Shown piece by piece: positions 34,701 through 46,325 of a stretch of DNA of 64,000 nt. This DNA is from Euonymus europaeus. Lineage: Eukaryota > Streptophyta > Magnoliopsida > Celastrales > Celastraceae. Each line of letters begins with the position of its first letter. Position 1 is the first letter of the stretch. Both the position numbers and the translations under genes were made by a program. The stretch covers positions 24,040,022-24,104,021 of the forward strand of contig OY756967.1 in NCBI GenBank assembly GCA_963580455.1, read 5' to 3'. Below the pieces are notes generated by a model. It saw only the letters and a program-made list of their open reading frames with translations, searched no databases and had not been told where the DNA came from.

Positions 34701-36208
34701 TAATACGCAGAGTAATTGAATTCAAATGATAGAATTCAGATCGCTGTTCCTGTTTTCACACGTTTGGGGTTTTGTCATCAGAATAAGATTACTAATCGTC
34801 CCCTTGCTGGGACTTGTAGAAGAGGGAAAACCCCAAAGGAAGATTTAATGTTGGAAAAGGAGCTTTTGAATGATGAAAAGCAATGCGCAGAGCATATAAT
34901 GCTTGTGGACTTGGGGAGGAACGATGTGGGAAAGGTTTGTGCCTCTTATATAAACCTAGCTACACTTTACAGTGCAGTGAAGAATTTGAAATTTTGGATC
35001 ATGTACCAAGTTTGTCTGGGTAGTCATTTTCCAAACTTCTATCAGGGGACTTGGTTTTGAATTTACTCAATATTTACGATCTGTTTCAGCAAATGCCCTT
35101 TTGAAGTCCTCCTCTAAGTCCTGCTCTAGTTCCCATGTAATGCTGGGTTATTTTTCATTGAAGTATTACTCTAAGCGTCTTTCATGCTTATTAGAGCTCA
35201 CTATTTTTATTGCTCATACTACACTTGGATCATACTACACTTGGATTGAAGTCTAATTCCCCATCATAAGAGACTTTGAATTTTGATTTTCATTGGGGAT
35301 TCATGTTTCCCACGTTCCTTTGTGTGTGGGTGTGGTGGATGGGGAGACTGTGTGAGATACGAATATTGTCATCATATGTTTAACTTGTAAGACACTTACT
35401 CTCTTTCTGTCAATGCAGGTCTCGAAACCTGGTTCTGTGAAAGTTGAAAAGCTTATGAATATTGAGCGATATTCTCATGTTATGCATATCAGCTCAACGG
35501 TATGTACTCCTTATTGCAACAAAGTGTTGATTAGTTAATTATTCTACATTTTTTATCGTTGCCTAGCTTTGCCGCATATATGGTTGTCTTTGCAGGTCAC
35601 TGGAGAGTTGCTTGATCATTTGAGTAGCTGGGATGCTTTGCGCGCTGCACTTCCTGTTGGGACCGTTAGTGGAGCACCAAAGGTTTTCACTGGCTGCCTT
35701 GCTATAACTGGATCCATGTTTTCTGTATTTGAACAAAAAGATATATTCATTAATATAATTAGCATGCAGCCTGCATTTACCTTCCTATATTGAAATATAT
35801 TCTATTCTTTTCAGGAAGGCGATTTTTGTGATGATCATTTTGTTTAGCCATTATAATCATTTTCCCCCTTCTACAATACAGGTGAAAGCCATGGAATTAA
35901 TTGATCAGCTGGAACTCACAAGGCGTGGACCATATAGTGGAGGATTTGGAGGGATTTCGTTTTCTGGTGATATGGACATTGCACTTGCTTTGAGAACTAT
36001 TGTTTTCCCAACCAGCACTCGCTACGACACAATGTTCTCGTACGACAATATAAGCAGGCGCCGAGAATGGGTTGCACATCTTCAAGCTGGTGCTGGTATT
36101 GTAGCTGACAGTGATCCTGCCGATGAGCAGAGAGAGTGTGAGAACAAAGCTGCTGGTCTTGCTCGGGCCATTGATCTTGCGGAATCATCATTCGTCAACA
36201 AAGACTAA
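31754..36208 (+). CDS. ASA: Anthranilate synthase alpha subunit (plastid)
   Basis: Eleven exons, 31754-31952, 32584-32768, 32859-33048, 33686-33837, 34087-34202, 34295-34541, 34631-34687, 34782-34934, 35419-35499, 35596-35682 and 35882-36208, give 597 aa. The enzyme turns chorismate and glutamine-derived ammonia into anthranilate, the first step of tryptophan and indole synthesis, with a beta (glutaminase) subunit. Residues 1 to about 65 are rich in Ser, Arg and Ala and look like a plastid transit peptide. FLFES (114-118) and NPSPYM (354-359) match regions that form the tryptophan feedback site in TrpE relatives, and both are intact. The catalytic chorismate-binding part includes [28 protein letters not shown] and GTVSGAPK, then GGFGGISF and [11 protein letters not shown]. 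The acceptor of exon 2 (gatccag at 32583) was chosen by phase and is the least certain. Three more copies of the last exon lie downstream. Confidence 0.94.
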
Positions 36209-37507
36209 CTGAAAACATCCATCCTCTCTGTTGCATGTTTCGTTAATTATTAGATATCGAGTTTGTTTCTCGATCTGAATTCTGAAATTGTTTTTTCGAT
36301 TCTCAAGTTACTTACTACACGAAACTAAACGTTTGTTTCACGTGGCAAGTGAAATTGAGATAATTTTCCATCAATGACTTATATTGTGTTGAACACAATT
36401 TTTTTTTTATTTGGTTGCACACAATAGTCAAGAATATGCACCTTGTTTTTTTTTTCTTTTCTTTTTCCGTTTATTATTTTCAGTGAAGTTTTTGATTCAT
36501 TTCTACCTTTCAAAGTTTCAATCAAATACAAAAATATGCAGCTTGTAGGATGCATAGGAGGTGTTTGGTAAACAATTCTAAAGAGCATACATATTAGCAT
36601 GTAACATATAAGCTACAGATAAATGTTAATCTAATCAAACAACAATTCAGCATTCAACATATTATTCAACATTTTTCATCTAAAAATGACATTCCCGAAA
36701 TTGTCATTTTGTTTAGAATATTTTGACTATTGTACATAAAATGTCGAAACTAACCCCCATTTATTAACTAATGCCCAAGTTACCCCTGCATGTACGGACC
36801 AAAATATAATTTTTTTTCGTATTATTCAAAATGTTAGAATTATTTTAATAAAATGTAAAAATGTGTTGAACATTAATAAAAAGATATTTATAAATTGTAT
36901 ACAAAATATATAAATATTTTCATATTATTAGAAATGTTAGAATTTTTTTATAAAATGTAAGAAAATGCTAAATATTAATAAAAAAAATTAAGAAAAATTG
37001 TATAAAAAATATATAATATTTTAATATTATTAACAATGTTAAAATTTGTTGTATTAAAAATGTAAAGATTATTTTTAAAAAATATAAATCTATTTTTTTT
37101 ATAATTTGTGTTAATACCCCTGCATGTAATTAGCCACAACATTTATACTAGCATATATGTTTTTCTCTGAAAAATCTAACCAAACACTCACAACATTTAT
37201 AACAACATATATGTCAACATTTCAAGCAACATAAAGCAACTAGCATACAGACTAAATTATATGCTACTGGTAAAATTGTTTATCAAACACACCCATAGTT
37301 CAATAACCGTAGTTTGTTCCTGGATCTGAATTCTGAAATTGTTTTTCGATTCTCAAGTTACTACACGGAACTATTCTTTTGTTTCTCACTTGGCAAGTGA
37401 AATGAAGACAATTTTCCGTAATGAAATACATTCTATTCTTGAAGGCGATTTTTGTGATGGTCATTTTGTTTTGCCATTATAATCATTTTCCCCCTTCTAC
37501 AATACAG
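36209..37507. other. ASA 3' UTR, one 3' module, and the insertion-bearing spacer before copy 1
   Basis: The 3' flank of ASA (CGATCTGAATTCTGAAATTG near 36272) is followed by a divergent copy of the ATTTGGTTGCACA module (about 36376-36556), a 738-bp inserted element (36557-37294), and a second copy of the flank. The latter is joined to a copy of the end of ASA intron 10, which leads into exon copy 1. Confidence 0.7.
36557..37294. mobile_element. Non-autonomous TIR element inserted in one array unit
   Basis: The left end GGAGGTGTTTGGTAAACAATT pairs with the complement of the right end AATTGTTTATCAAACACACCC. ATA flanks both ends (36554-36556 and 37295-37297). Other array units carry the uninterrupted site GGATGCATAGTTCAAT (for example near 40927 and 41317), so the empty site is visible in the same window. 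The interior is extremely AT-rich and non-coding. The superfamily is uncertain. Confidence 0.78.
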
Positions 37508-37834
37508 GTGAAAGCCATGAAATTCATTGATCAGCTGGAACTCAAAAGATGTGGACCATATAGTGGAGGATTTGGAGGGATTTCATTTTCTGGTGATATG
37601 GACATTGCACTCGCTTTGAGAACTATTGTTTTCCCAACCAGCACTCGCTACGACACAATGTTATCGTACGACAATATAAGCAAGCGCCGAGAATGGGCTG
37701 CACACCTTCAAGCTGGTGCTGGTATTGTTGCTGACAGTAATCCTGCCGATGAGCAGAGAGAGTGTGAGAACAAAGCTGCTGGTCTTGCTCGGGCCATTGA
37801 TCTTGCGGAATCATCATTTATCAACAAAGACTAA
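37508..37834 (+). other. Duplicate ASA last exon, copy 1, fully open
   Basis: This 327-bp segment has exactly the length of the genuine last exon (35882-36208). It has the same upstream pyrimidine tract and TACAATACAG acceptor, and an unbroken frame to TAA. It differs from the genuine exon at nine amino acids by my count: E to K, L to F, T to K, R to C, F to L, R to K, V to A, D to N and V to I. The R to C change is in TRRGPYSGG (here KRCGPYSGG), a conserved spot. It could serve as an alternative last exon or be a relic. Confidence 0.85.
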
Positions 37835-38843
37835 CTAAAAACATCCATCCTCTTTGCTGCATTTTTCGTTAATTATTATCGTGTACTTGCTTTGGTGGAC
37901 GTATAGATATCGAGTTTATTTCTCGATCTGAATTCTGAAATTGTTTTTTCGATTCTCAAGTTACTACACAGAACTAAACTTTTGCTTCTCACGTGGCAAG
38001 TGAAATTGAGATAATTTTCCATCAATGACCTATTTTCCCTAAAAACTACGACGAAGTTTAAAACTATAAGAAATGCTAAACAAAAACTAGTTTACGAGTT
38101 TTTACGTAGTGAAAGATTTTTGTGTTGAAGACAAATTTTATTATTATTTGGTTGCACATAATGGTCAAGAATATACACCTTGTTTTTTTACCGTTTATTA
38201 TTCTCATTGAAGTTTTTGATTCATTTCTCCCTTTCAAAGTTTTAAACAAATACAAAAATATGTTGAGTTTTTACGTAGTAAAAGATTTTTGTGTTGAGGA
38301 ATTTTTTATTATTATTTGGTTGTACATAATGATCAAGAATATACACCTTGTTTTTTTACCGTTTATTATTCTCACTAAAGTTTTTGATTCATTTCTCCCT
38401 TTCAAAGTTTCAATGAAATACAAAAATATGTCGAGTTTTTACGTAGTAAAAGATTTTTGTGTTAAAGAGAATTTTTATTATTATTTGGTTGCACATAATG
38501 GTCAAGAATATACACCTTGTTTTTTTTACCGTTTATTATTCTCATTGATGTTTTTGATTCATTTCTACCTTTCAAATTTCAATCAAATACAAAAATATGT
38601 AGCCTATAGGATGCGTAGTTCAATAACCGTATAGATATCGAGTTTGTTCCTTGATCTGAATTCTGAAATTGTTTTTCGATTCTCAAGTTACTACATGAAA
38701 CTATTCTTTTGTTTCTCACTTGGCAATTGAAATGGAGATAATTTTCCGTAATGAAATACATTCTTTTTTTTTTTAGGAAGGCGATTTTTGTGATGGTCAT
38801 TTTGTTTTGCCATTATAATCATTTTCCCCCTTCTACAATACAG
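37835..38843. repeat. Array spacer 1: 3' flank plus three tandem 165-bp modules
   Basis: After the 3' flank copy (37835-38097), a module starting TTTTTACGTAGT and containing ATTTGGTTGCACATAATGG and TTTTTGATTCATTTCTCCC repeats three times (about 38098-38600). The flank and intron-10 end then recur before exon copy 2. The module length is near a multiple of three, which creates a long repetitive frame that I do not consider a gene. Confidence 0.8.
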
Positions 38844-39169
38844 GTGAAAGCCATGAAATTCATTGATCAGCTGGAACTCAAAAGATGTGGACCATATAGT
38901 GGAGGATTTGGAGGGATTTCATTTTCTGGTGATATGGACATTGCACTCGCTTTGAGAACTATTGTTTTCCCAACCAGGACTCGCTACGACACAATGTTCT
39001 CGTACGAAATATAAGCAAGCGCCGAGAATGGGTTGCACACCTTCAAGCTAGTGCTGGTATTGTTGCTGACAGTAATCCTGTCGATGAGCAGAGGGAGTGT
39101 GAGAACAAAGCTGCTGGTCTTGCTCGGGCCATTGATCTTGCGGAATCATCATTTATCAACAAAGACTAA
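38844..39169 (+). pseudogene. Duplicate ASA last exon, copy 2, frameshifted
   Basis: It is 326 bp, one base shorter than the genuine exon. A deletion in the TACGACAATATAAGC region gives TACGAAATATAAGC and a premature TAA at 39012-39014. The conserved AGAGIVADS motif is lost from the frame. The splice acceptor is intact. Confidence 0.88.
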
Positions 39170-40161
39170 CTAAAAACATCCATCCTCTTTGCTGTATTTT
39201 TCGTTAATTATTATCGTGTACTTGCTGTGGTGGACGTATAGATATCGAGTTTATTTCTCGATCTGAATTCTGAAATTGTTTTTTCGATTCTCAAGTTACT
39301 ACACGGAACTAAACTTTTGTTTCTCACGTGGCAAGTGAAATTGAGATAATTTTCCATCAATGACCTATTTTCCCTAAAAACTACGACGAAGTTTAAAACT
39401 ATAAGAAATGCTAAACAAAAACTAGTTTACAAGTTTTTACGTAGTGAAAGATTTTTGTGTTGAAGACAAATTTTATTATTATTTGGTTGCACATAATGGT
39501 CAAGAATATACACCTTGTTTTTTTACCATTTATTATTCTCATTGAAGTTTTTTGATTCATTTCTCCCTTTCAAAGTTTTAAAAAAATACAAAAATATGTT
39601 GAGTTTTTACGTAATGAAAGATTTTTGTGTTGAGGAATTTTTTATTATTATTTGGTTGCACATAATGATCAAGAATATACACCTTGTTTTTTTACCGTTT
39701 ATTATTCTCACTAAAGTTTTTGATTCATTTCTCCCTTTCAAAGTTTCAATGAAATACAAAAATATGTCGAGTTTTTATGTTGAAGAGAATTTTTATTATT
39801 ATTTGGTTGCACATAATGGTCAAGAATATTCACCTTGTTTTTTTTACCGTTTATTATTCTCATTGATGTTTTTGATTCATTTCTACCTTTCAAATTTCAA
39901 TCAAATACAAAAATATGTAGCCTGTAGGATGCGTAGTTCAATAACCGTATAGATATCGAGTTTGTTCCTTGCTCTGAATTCTGAAATTGTTTTTCGATTC
40001 TCAAGTTACTACATGAAACTACTATTTTGTTTCTCACTTGGCAATTGAAATGGAGATAATTTTCCGTAATGAAATACATTCTATTTTTTTTCAGAAATGC
40101 GATTTTTGTGATGGTCATTTTGTTTTGCCATTATAATCATTTTCCCCATTCTACAATACAG
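39170..40161. repeat. Array spacer 2: 3' flank plus three tandem modules
   Basis: This closely repeats spacer 1, with modules at about 39422-39925 and the third one shortened. The copy 2 to copy 3 spacing is 1318 bp; copy 1 to copy 2 is 1336 bp. Confidence 0.8.
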
Positions 40162-40487
40162 GTGAAAGCCATGAAATTCATTGATCAGCTGGAACTCAAA
40201 AGGCGTGGACCATATAGTGGAGGATTTGAAGGGATTTCATTTTCTGGTGATATGGACATTGCACTCGCTTTAAGAACTATTGTTTTCCTAACCAGCACTC
40301 GCTACGACACAATGTTCTCGTACGAAATATAAGCAAGCGCCGAGAATGGGTTGCACACCTTCAAGCTGGTGCTGGTATTGTTGCTGACTGTAATCCTGCC
40401 GATGAGCAGAGAGAGTGTGAGAACAAAGCTGCTGGTCTTGCTCGAGCCATTGATCTTGCGGAATCATCATTCGTCAACAAAGACTAA
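40162..40487 (+). pseudogene. Duplicate ASA last exon, copy 3, frameshifted
   Basis: It carries the same one-base deletion and early TAA as copy 2. It also has a G to E change in GGFGGISF (GGFEGISF) and P to L in VFPTS. It retains the RRGPYSGG arginines that copies 1 and 2 have changed to RC. Confidence 0.88.
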
Positions 40488-41710
40488 CTAAAAACATCCA
40501 TCCTCTTTGCTGCATTTTTCGTTAATTATTATCGTGTACTTGCTTTGGTGGACGTATAGATATCGAGTTTGTTTCTCGATCTGAATTCTGAAATTGTTTT
40601 TTCGATTCTCAAGTTACTACACAGAAATTACTCTTTTGTGATCACGTCGCAAGTGAAATTGAGATAATTTTCCATCAAAGGCCTATTTTCCCTAAAGATT
40701 ACAGCGAAGTTTAAAACTATAAGAAAGACTAAACAGAAACTAGTTTACGAGTTTTTACGTAGTGAAAGATTTTTGTGTTGAAGACGAATTTTTTATTATT
40801 ATTTGGTTGCACATAATGGTCAAGAATATACACCTTATTTTTTACCGTTTATTATTGTCACTGAAATTTTTGATTCATTTCTCCCTTTCAAAGTTTCAAT
40901 CAAATACAAAAATATGTAGCTTGTAGGATGCATAGTTCAATGAGTGTATAGATATCAAGTTTGTTCCTCGATCTGAATTCTGAAATTGTTTTTTCGATTC
41001 TCAAGTTACTATAGAGAAAGTATTTTGTTTTTCACGTGGCAAGTGAAATGGAGATAATTATTCATCAATGACCTATTTTCTCTAAAGACTACTGCGAAGT
41101 TTAAAACTATAAGAAATTATAAACAAAAACTAGTTTACGAGTTTTTACGTAGTGAAAGATTTTTGTGTTGAAGACAATTTTTTTATTATTTGGTTGCACA
41201 TAATTGTCAAGAATATACACCTTATTTTTTTTACCGTTTATTATTCTCACTGAAGTTTTTGATTCATTTCTCCCTTTCAAAGTTTCAATCAAATACAAAA
41301 ATATGTAGCTTGTAGGATGCATAGTTCAATGATCGTATAGATATCGAGTTTATTCCTCGATCTGAATTCTGAAATTGTGTTTTCGATTCTCAAGTTACTG
41401 CACGGAACTAGTCCTTTGTTTCTCACGTGGCAAATGAAATGAATATAATTTTTCATCAATGACCTATTTTCCCTAAAAACCACGACTATGTTTAAAATTA
41501 TAAGAAAGGCTAAACATGAACTAGTTTAAGAGTTTTTACGCGGTGAAAGATTTTTGTGTTGAAGACAAATTTTTTTATTATTTGATTGCACATAATGATA
41601 AAAAATGTACACCTTATTTTTTTACTGTTTATTACATTCACTAAAGTTTTCGATTCATTTATCCATTTCAAAATTTCAATCAAATACAAAAATACATAGC
41701 TTGTATGATT
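40488..41710. repeat. Three exon-less tandem units of about 390 bp
   Basis: Units starting at about 40558, 40950 and 41338 each run from a TATAGATATCRAGTTT start, through CGATCTGAATTCTGAAATTG and the TTTTTACGTAGTG module, to GTAGCTTGTAGGATGCATAGTTC. The third is the most divergent and fades at about 41710. They lack the exon and the intron-10 end. Confidence 0.8.
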
Positions 41711-42871
41711 TACACTTCAATGGTGCGGTCGGGCCCGTTAAAAAGGGACCGAGAAGGCCCAATTTACGCAAAAGTATGAAACGGGAAGCGAGCGACAGAG
41801 GGTCCATGCTTTGCCACGTCAAAGAAGATTATGCACCAATTTTTTGTCTTGTGTTTTGTTTTTTCCTCTAATTTTTCTTTTTCTGTTGCTTCTCTGGATA
41901 AATAACTGATAAAGCATTAATCGACAAAGCTTCTTTACCGACCGTTTCTCTGCCTTCCTCCGTCACAGCATTTGGCGTTCCAAGGCCACTTTTCGTAAGT
42001 TGCTTCCTCTCTTTCGATGTTATGTTATGCTATGCATGTAACTCCAGTATATTTTAGTGTTGAGTTTTAAGTGTTGAATATTATCTGTTATGTGTTTGAT
42101 GAGTGTTGCCATCGTTGTTCTGCACGTATGACTGTTTCTCCAATTCGATTCAATCAGTTGCAGTGATTGGTTTATGTTTCTCCCGATATGGACTGTTCCG
42201 TCTGATGATGATCGCCTTTTAAAATTTTTGTTTTAATAATTGCGGAGGAAAATAATTTTTATTGTTGACATTTCAGGTTATTAATTGGGGGTGACTGTTC
42301 TTTGATTTCGTTATTGTTGAATTTTTGGGATAATTTTTTAAATCATTGGCGTCCAACAATGAATTGATGGACTAAATTATCCTTATGTTGCAGCATAGAT
42401 AGTTGATAGACTAAATTTTCCCTAGAGTTATTACCCTCGGTTGATTCAGATTTTGCATGATTCATGGATAAAGTTTTAATTCTTGGATTGAAATTGTGAT
42501 GTTCTTCTTGACTTCCATCACTCTGTATAACACGGCCTAGATTATGCGTGTTTTTACTGTTGAGGCTACAAGCCCACAGCCACAGGCATGAGCATGTTTT
42601 GTACTTGTAACATTCTTGCAAGTGTCTTTCTCCTTTCCTTGTCATTGTACTAATAGTCACTCAAGAAACAGCAGCCATTACTTTTGAGTGATGTTTCAGG
42701 GTGCATAAATCAAGTCTAACAACTCAGTTGATGAGGTTCTCATTTGTAAACGAGAGATATTACGCGGCTTGTTGATATTTTCTGTGTATGGGCTAAAAAT
42801 ATGCAGGAGAGGTTATAATACATGGATAGATAGTAAACGAAGAGGAGACTGCTTCCACATAGACTTTTGTT
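41711..42871 (+). promoter_or_regulatory. Promoter and 5' leader (with intron) of the FQR1-like gene
   Basis: GGGCCC and AGGCCCAA motifs lie at about 41731-41762. A leader exon ends at 41994 before a GTAAGTTG donor. The leader intron ends with ccacatag at 42862, ten bases before the start codon. No other gene is seen here. Confidence 0.55.
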
Positions 42872-44088
42872 ATGACAATCACCAAGGTCTATGTAGTGTA
42901 AGTGTTCTTTTTTTCTGCTACTTGACTCTCTCCTCTCTACCTCATATACGCACATGTGCACCCATTCTTAAATGTTTTCAAGACCTCTTGAACTTTTTTG
43001 ATAGAATGTTTTGTTGAAATTATCAACTTTTTATTATTTTCAGTTGCCTGATATGTGATTTTCAGTTGTTTTCTCATACACTCCACAGTTATTATTCCTT
43101 ATATGGACATGTTGGGATTTTGGCACATGAGGTGCAGCGAGGAGCAAATTCAGTTCAAGGTGTTGAAGCAACACTTTGGCAGGTATATTTCATAACATTG
43201 AGAGTGTTTAGTTAACTAGTTATCAAATGAAAATGACTATGCATGTGAAGTAGTCCCTTATCAAAGCATTCTTCCCAAATAGTTTGGGATCAGTTGCACA
43301 AGTTCACAAGGAAAACCAGTTTGAATTCATAAGTGGTTTCTCTTTCACCATTGTTTCCTATCTAAAGAGTGTCTTCCACCCCGCCCCTCTCCCCTCTTTT
43401 TTCTTTGGGTTGCATTGGAATGACAAAGGTGCCCGAGACACTTTCCGACGTGATATTGCAAAAAATGAAGGCCCCTCCTAAGGCAAATGATGCAGAAGAG
43501 ATCTTGCCAGAACAACTTTTAGAGGCCGATGGTTTTCTTTTTGGATTCCCCTCCCGCTTTGGTGTGATGGCAGCTCAATGCAAAGCCTTCTTTGATGCCA
43601 CCCATGAGCTGTGGGCATCCCAAGCACTCGCTGGGAAACCTGCTGGGATCTTCTGGAGTACTGGTTTTCATGGTGGTGGTCAAGAGCTTACTGCGTATGT
43701 TCCTTTGCTCAGTTTCATTTTCTTGTACATAATTTTCTGGGCCATGTTCCTCAGAAGGTATCTGAATGTATATTGATCTTTGTATTATATGGGGAAGGCA
43801 GCGCTCTCTTGTTTTGCATCTTTCACATATTTTTTTTAGCTTCAATGTTGCAGATTGACAGCTATAACCCAGTTAGCTCATCATGGTATGATGTTTGTCC
43901 CACTTGGGTACCCCTTCAGAAATGAGATGTTTGAGATGAGTGAGGTGAGGGGTGGCTCTGCTTATGGTGCTGGAACTTATGCAGCGGATGGATCTCGTGA
44001 ACCCACGGAGCTAGAACTCCAACAGGCCTTTTACCATGGAAAGTATGTTGCAGAAATAACCAAAAAGCTCAAAGGTCAATCCAATTGA
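42872..44088 (+). CDS. FQR1: NAD(P)H:quinone oxidoreductase, FQR1/WrbA family flavodoxin-like protein
   Basis: Four coding exons, 42872-42897, 43089-43182, 43429-43694 and 43854-44088, give 206 aa, as in plant FQR1. The first coding exon is only 26 nt (MTITKVYVV) and was found by phase and by the family start. YYSLYGHV is the FMN-phosphate loop. [12 protein letters not shown] and the [10 protein letters not shown] segment are further FMN-contact motifs of WrbA proteins. The [10 protein letters not shown]...[13 protein letters not shown] end is typical. The enzyme reduces quinones by two electrons with FMN and NAD(P)H in the cytosol or at the plasma membrane, avoiding semiquinone radicals. In Arabidopsis the family is auxin-inducible; no auxin element is claimed here. 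The gene converges on the RRM/CCCH gene. Confidence 0.93.
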
Positions 44089-44596
44089 AAAGAATTGTCG
44101 CACAAAATTCGACCAAAATAAGGTCTTCGAACCCCCATGAAAATGCTGTCTGGTAAAGGAAACTACATCTGCCATTGATTTTGTATTCTACATTTCGGCC
44201 TTTTGGTTTATGTTTTGTACGGAGACGATGAATAGCACACTGTACAATATACGCTGATTGCTATAGTACATTTCCACCTTTTGGTTTATGTTTTATACTG
44301 TCGTTTTTAATTCTGAAAATGAAATGAACCACTAATAAGAAAGATGGCTGTTACAAGTTCAAATCTGCCAATACTGGCCACTCATTCAAGCTGAGTATTC
44401 TTCAGTAAACAGGGATCATCAATCTGAAAATAGGTATCATAAATCTGAAACATCCATCCGGAATGATACAAGTGAGCATAATACAGTACACCATGCTGCA
44501 ACACTGCTGATGCTTAATGCCCCAGTTACAACAAACTACAGGAAACCTGGAAGGTCATTGGGTAAAGATTCAATGTGCATACCACTAGCCTTGTTC
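44089..44596. other. 3' intergenic space between two convergent genes
   Basis: The 508 bases hold the 3' UTRs of the FQR1-like gene (+) and the RRM/CCCH gene (-). I see no further feature. Confidence 0.5.
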
Positions 44597-46325
44597 TCAT
44601 CTATCAGATCTGCGGTGATCAGCACTCCTCTCTCTATGAAGCTGGGAGGATGAATCCCTATTGTGAGCTGACCATTTGCCTCCTCTCTTATCTTGGCCTT
44701 CTCGTAGAGAATATTCTGACTCGTGCTGTCTTGATCTTTTATCTTCCCTCCTGTCCCCATCTTCTCTTCGCCTTGTCTCAAACCCATCATCACCATACCT
44801 TCTCTTCTCTTCCCTACTATAACCATTTTCTCTGTTCTTTGGCTCAAATTCTTCATCGTCGCGCTGATTCATTCTTCTTTCCTCCATCATTTGACGATCT
44901 TTGCTCCTATCGTAATCTTCTCCTGTCTTTGGCTCAATGCCATCATCATTGCGCCTTCCTGATCGCTTTTCTTCCCTCCTATCACTCTGCCTGGGGTATT
45001 TTTCCAAAGCCCTCTCCTGGCCCTTTAATCTAGAATTCAAGTCTTTTTCACCTGATCTAAAACCTTCTTCAATCTTTTTCTCACTCTTTCTTGGACCCTC
45101 AAAATTTTCATGTCCCCACCTAGCACTTTTATCTTCTGATCCCCAACCAGTGTTTGCAGCTCTCTGAATAGAAAAAACAATAAGAATAAATGAGCACTCA
45201 AGAGTAATGAGATATTCTAAATTAAGTTCTGAACGTCTCAATTTCAACTTAAAATTCAAGAATCAAGTAATCAACTCGATTATGTTTCAGAGTACATGTA
45301 GCTTTGTAGAAATGAAAAAGTACGGCAACATGGGAATTCTATTGTCTCAAGAGAAAAAAAGGACGGAAAAGTAAAAAACTTCAGGAGAACTGAATCCGAG
45401 AAGCTAACACTTAAGAGTTATGAAGAAAGATATGAATCAGAACTATCAAAATCAAATATTTGATTCGAAAACAAGGCCACATTATGTCAAAATCAGTAGT
45501 CATTAGAATCGTCATTGATATTAAGTTATCAACTTAACCATTAGTGCAATAATCATGATGGTGCAGTCATTCAAACAAATACATTGCATCTTAAAAAACA
45601 CCAACAAATCTTCTCTTAAGGTATCTCCGTTCTTACCTGCTCGTCATGGGAAAATTTGCATCCAGCCCCCCGGGTACATTCACCTCTCTGAAAAGCACGG
45701 CATACCCCTCTGGCCTCCCTCTTCTTCCGTTCTGTCTCTTCATCTTCTTCTTCTTTCTTTTTGTAGTTACTAACATGATCAACCCTTATAGTTCTTCCCA
45801 GAACTTGCGCTCCATTCAAATTATCTGCTTGAAAATTGCAATTGAAACCCTTAAGCTGTCAAAGAATATGAGAAAAAGCTATTCCCATAAAAACTACAAA
45901 ACAGTAAACCATAAAGAAGGAAGGGAGCACCAACCTACAGCAAGAATTGTACTTCTCTGGTCCTCATACGCAATAAAAGCAAAGCCTTTTGATTTCCCAG
46001 TTCCCTTGTCTCTAACAAGATTAACATCAACAATCTCTCCATATCTAGAAGAAAAACGATTTACGAGCAGATGTTAGTGATCGGAGAAGCATAGATTTAC
46101 CCTTGTCAGAGACAATCAAGATATATTAATTCAATTGATGTATGATACTTACTGAGCAAAAACAGCGAGGAGATCGCCTTCGGTGAGATCAAATGAGATC
46201 CCACCGACGTAAACATAAGCGGAGTCTTTGTACTTGGCGTGCCACGAAGCTTGCTCCGATATCCCAAGAGTCGCCTCTCTCGAATTTATGTTCTGGATGC
46301 GTTTCACCAGAGTCAGCGGATTCAT
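44597..46325 (-). CDS. RRM plus CCCH zinc-finger protein, RBMX2/Ist3-like (AtC3H25 type)
   Basis: Four exons, 46325-46153, 46044-45935, 45824-45637 and 45163-44597, give 345 aa. The N-terminus MNPLTLVKRIQNIN is typical of Ist3/RBMX2. An RRM spans about residues 36-114, with RNP2 YVYVGGI and RNP1 KGFAFIAY. A single CCCH finger follows (CRAFQRGECTRGAGCKFSH). The C-terminal half is Arg/Glu/Asp/Ser-rich, with repeated RREDGDRRE-like stretches, and is probably disordered. Ist3 belongs to the RES complex of the activated spliceosome, so a nuclear role in splicing is inferred. Arabidopsis C3H25 has the same domain order. The upstream region (about 46420-46520) has several GGGCC motifs. Confidence 0.92.

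Noticed and set aside
38122..38634. 170-codon open frame in the array
   Set aside because: It is produced by tandem non-coding modules whose length is near a multiple of three. The translation simply repeats, and the base composition is that of the AT-rich flank.
39515..39952. 145-codon open frame in the next spacer
   Set aside because: Same cause as the frame at 38122: a second copy of the tandem module, with no start context or homology.
44575..45033. 152-codon plus-strand frame
   Set aside because: It is antisense to the Arg/Glu-rich last exon of the RRM/CCCH gene. The apparent frame comes from the low-complexity codons of the other strand.
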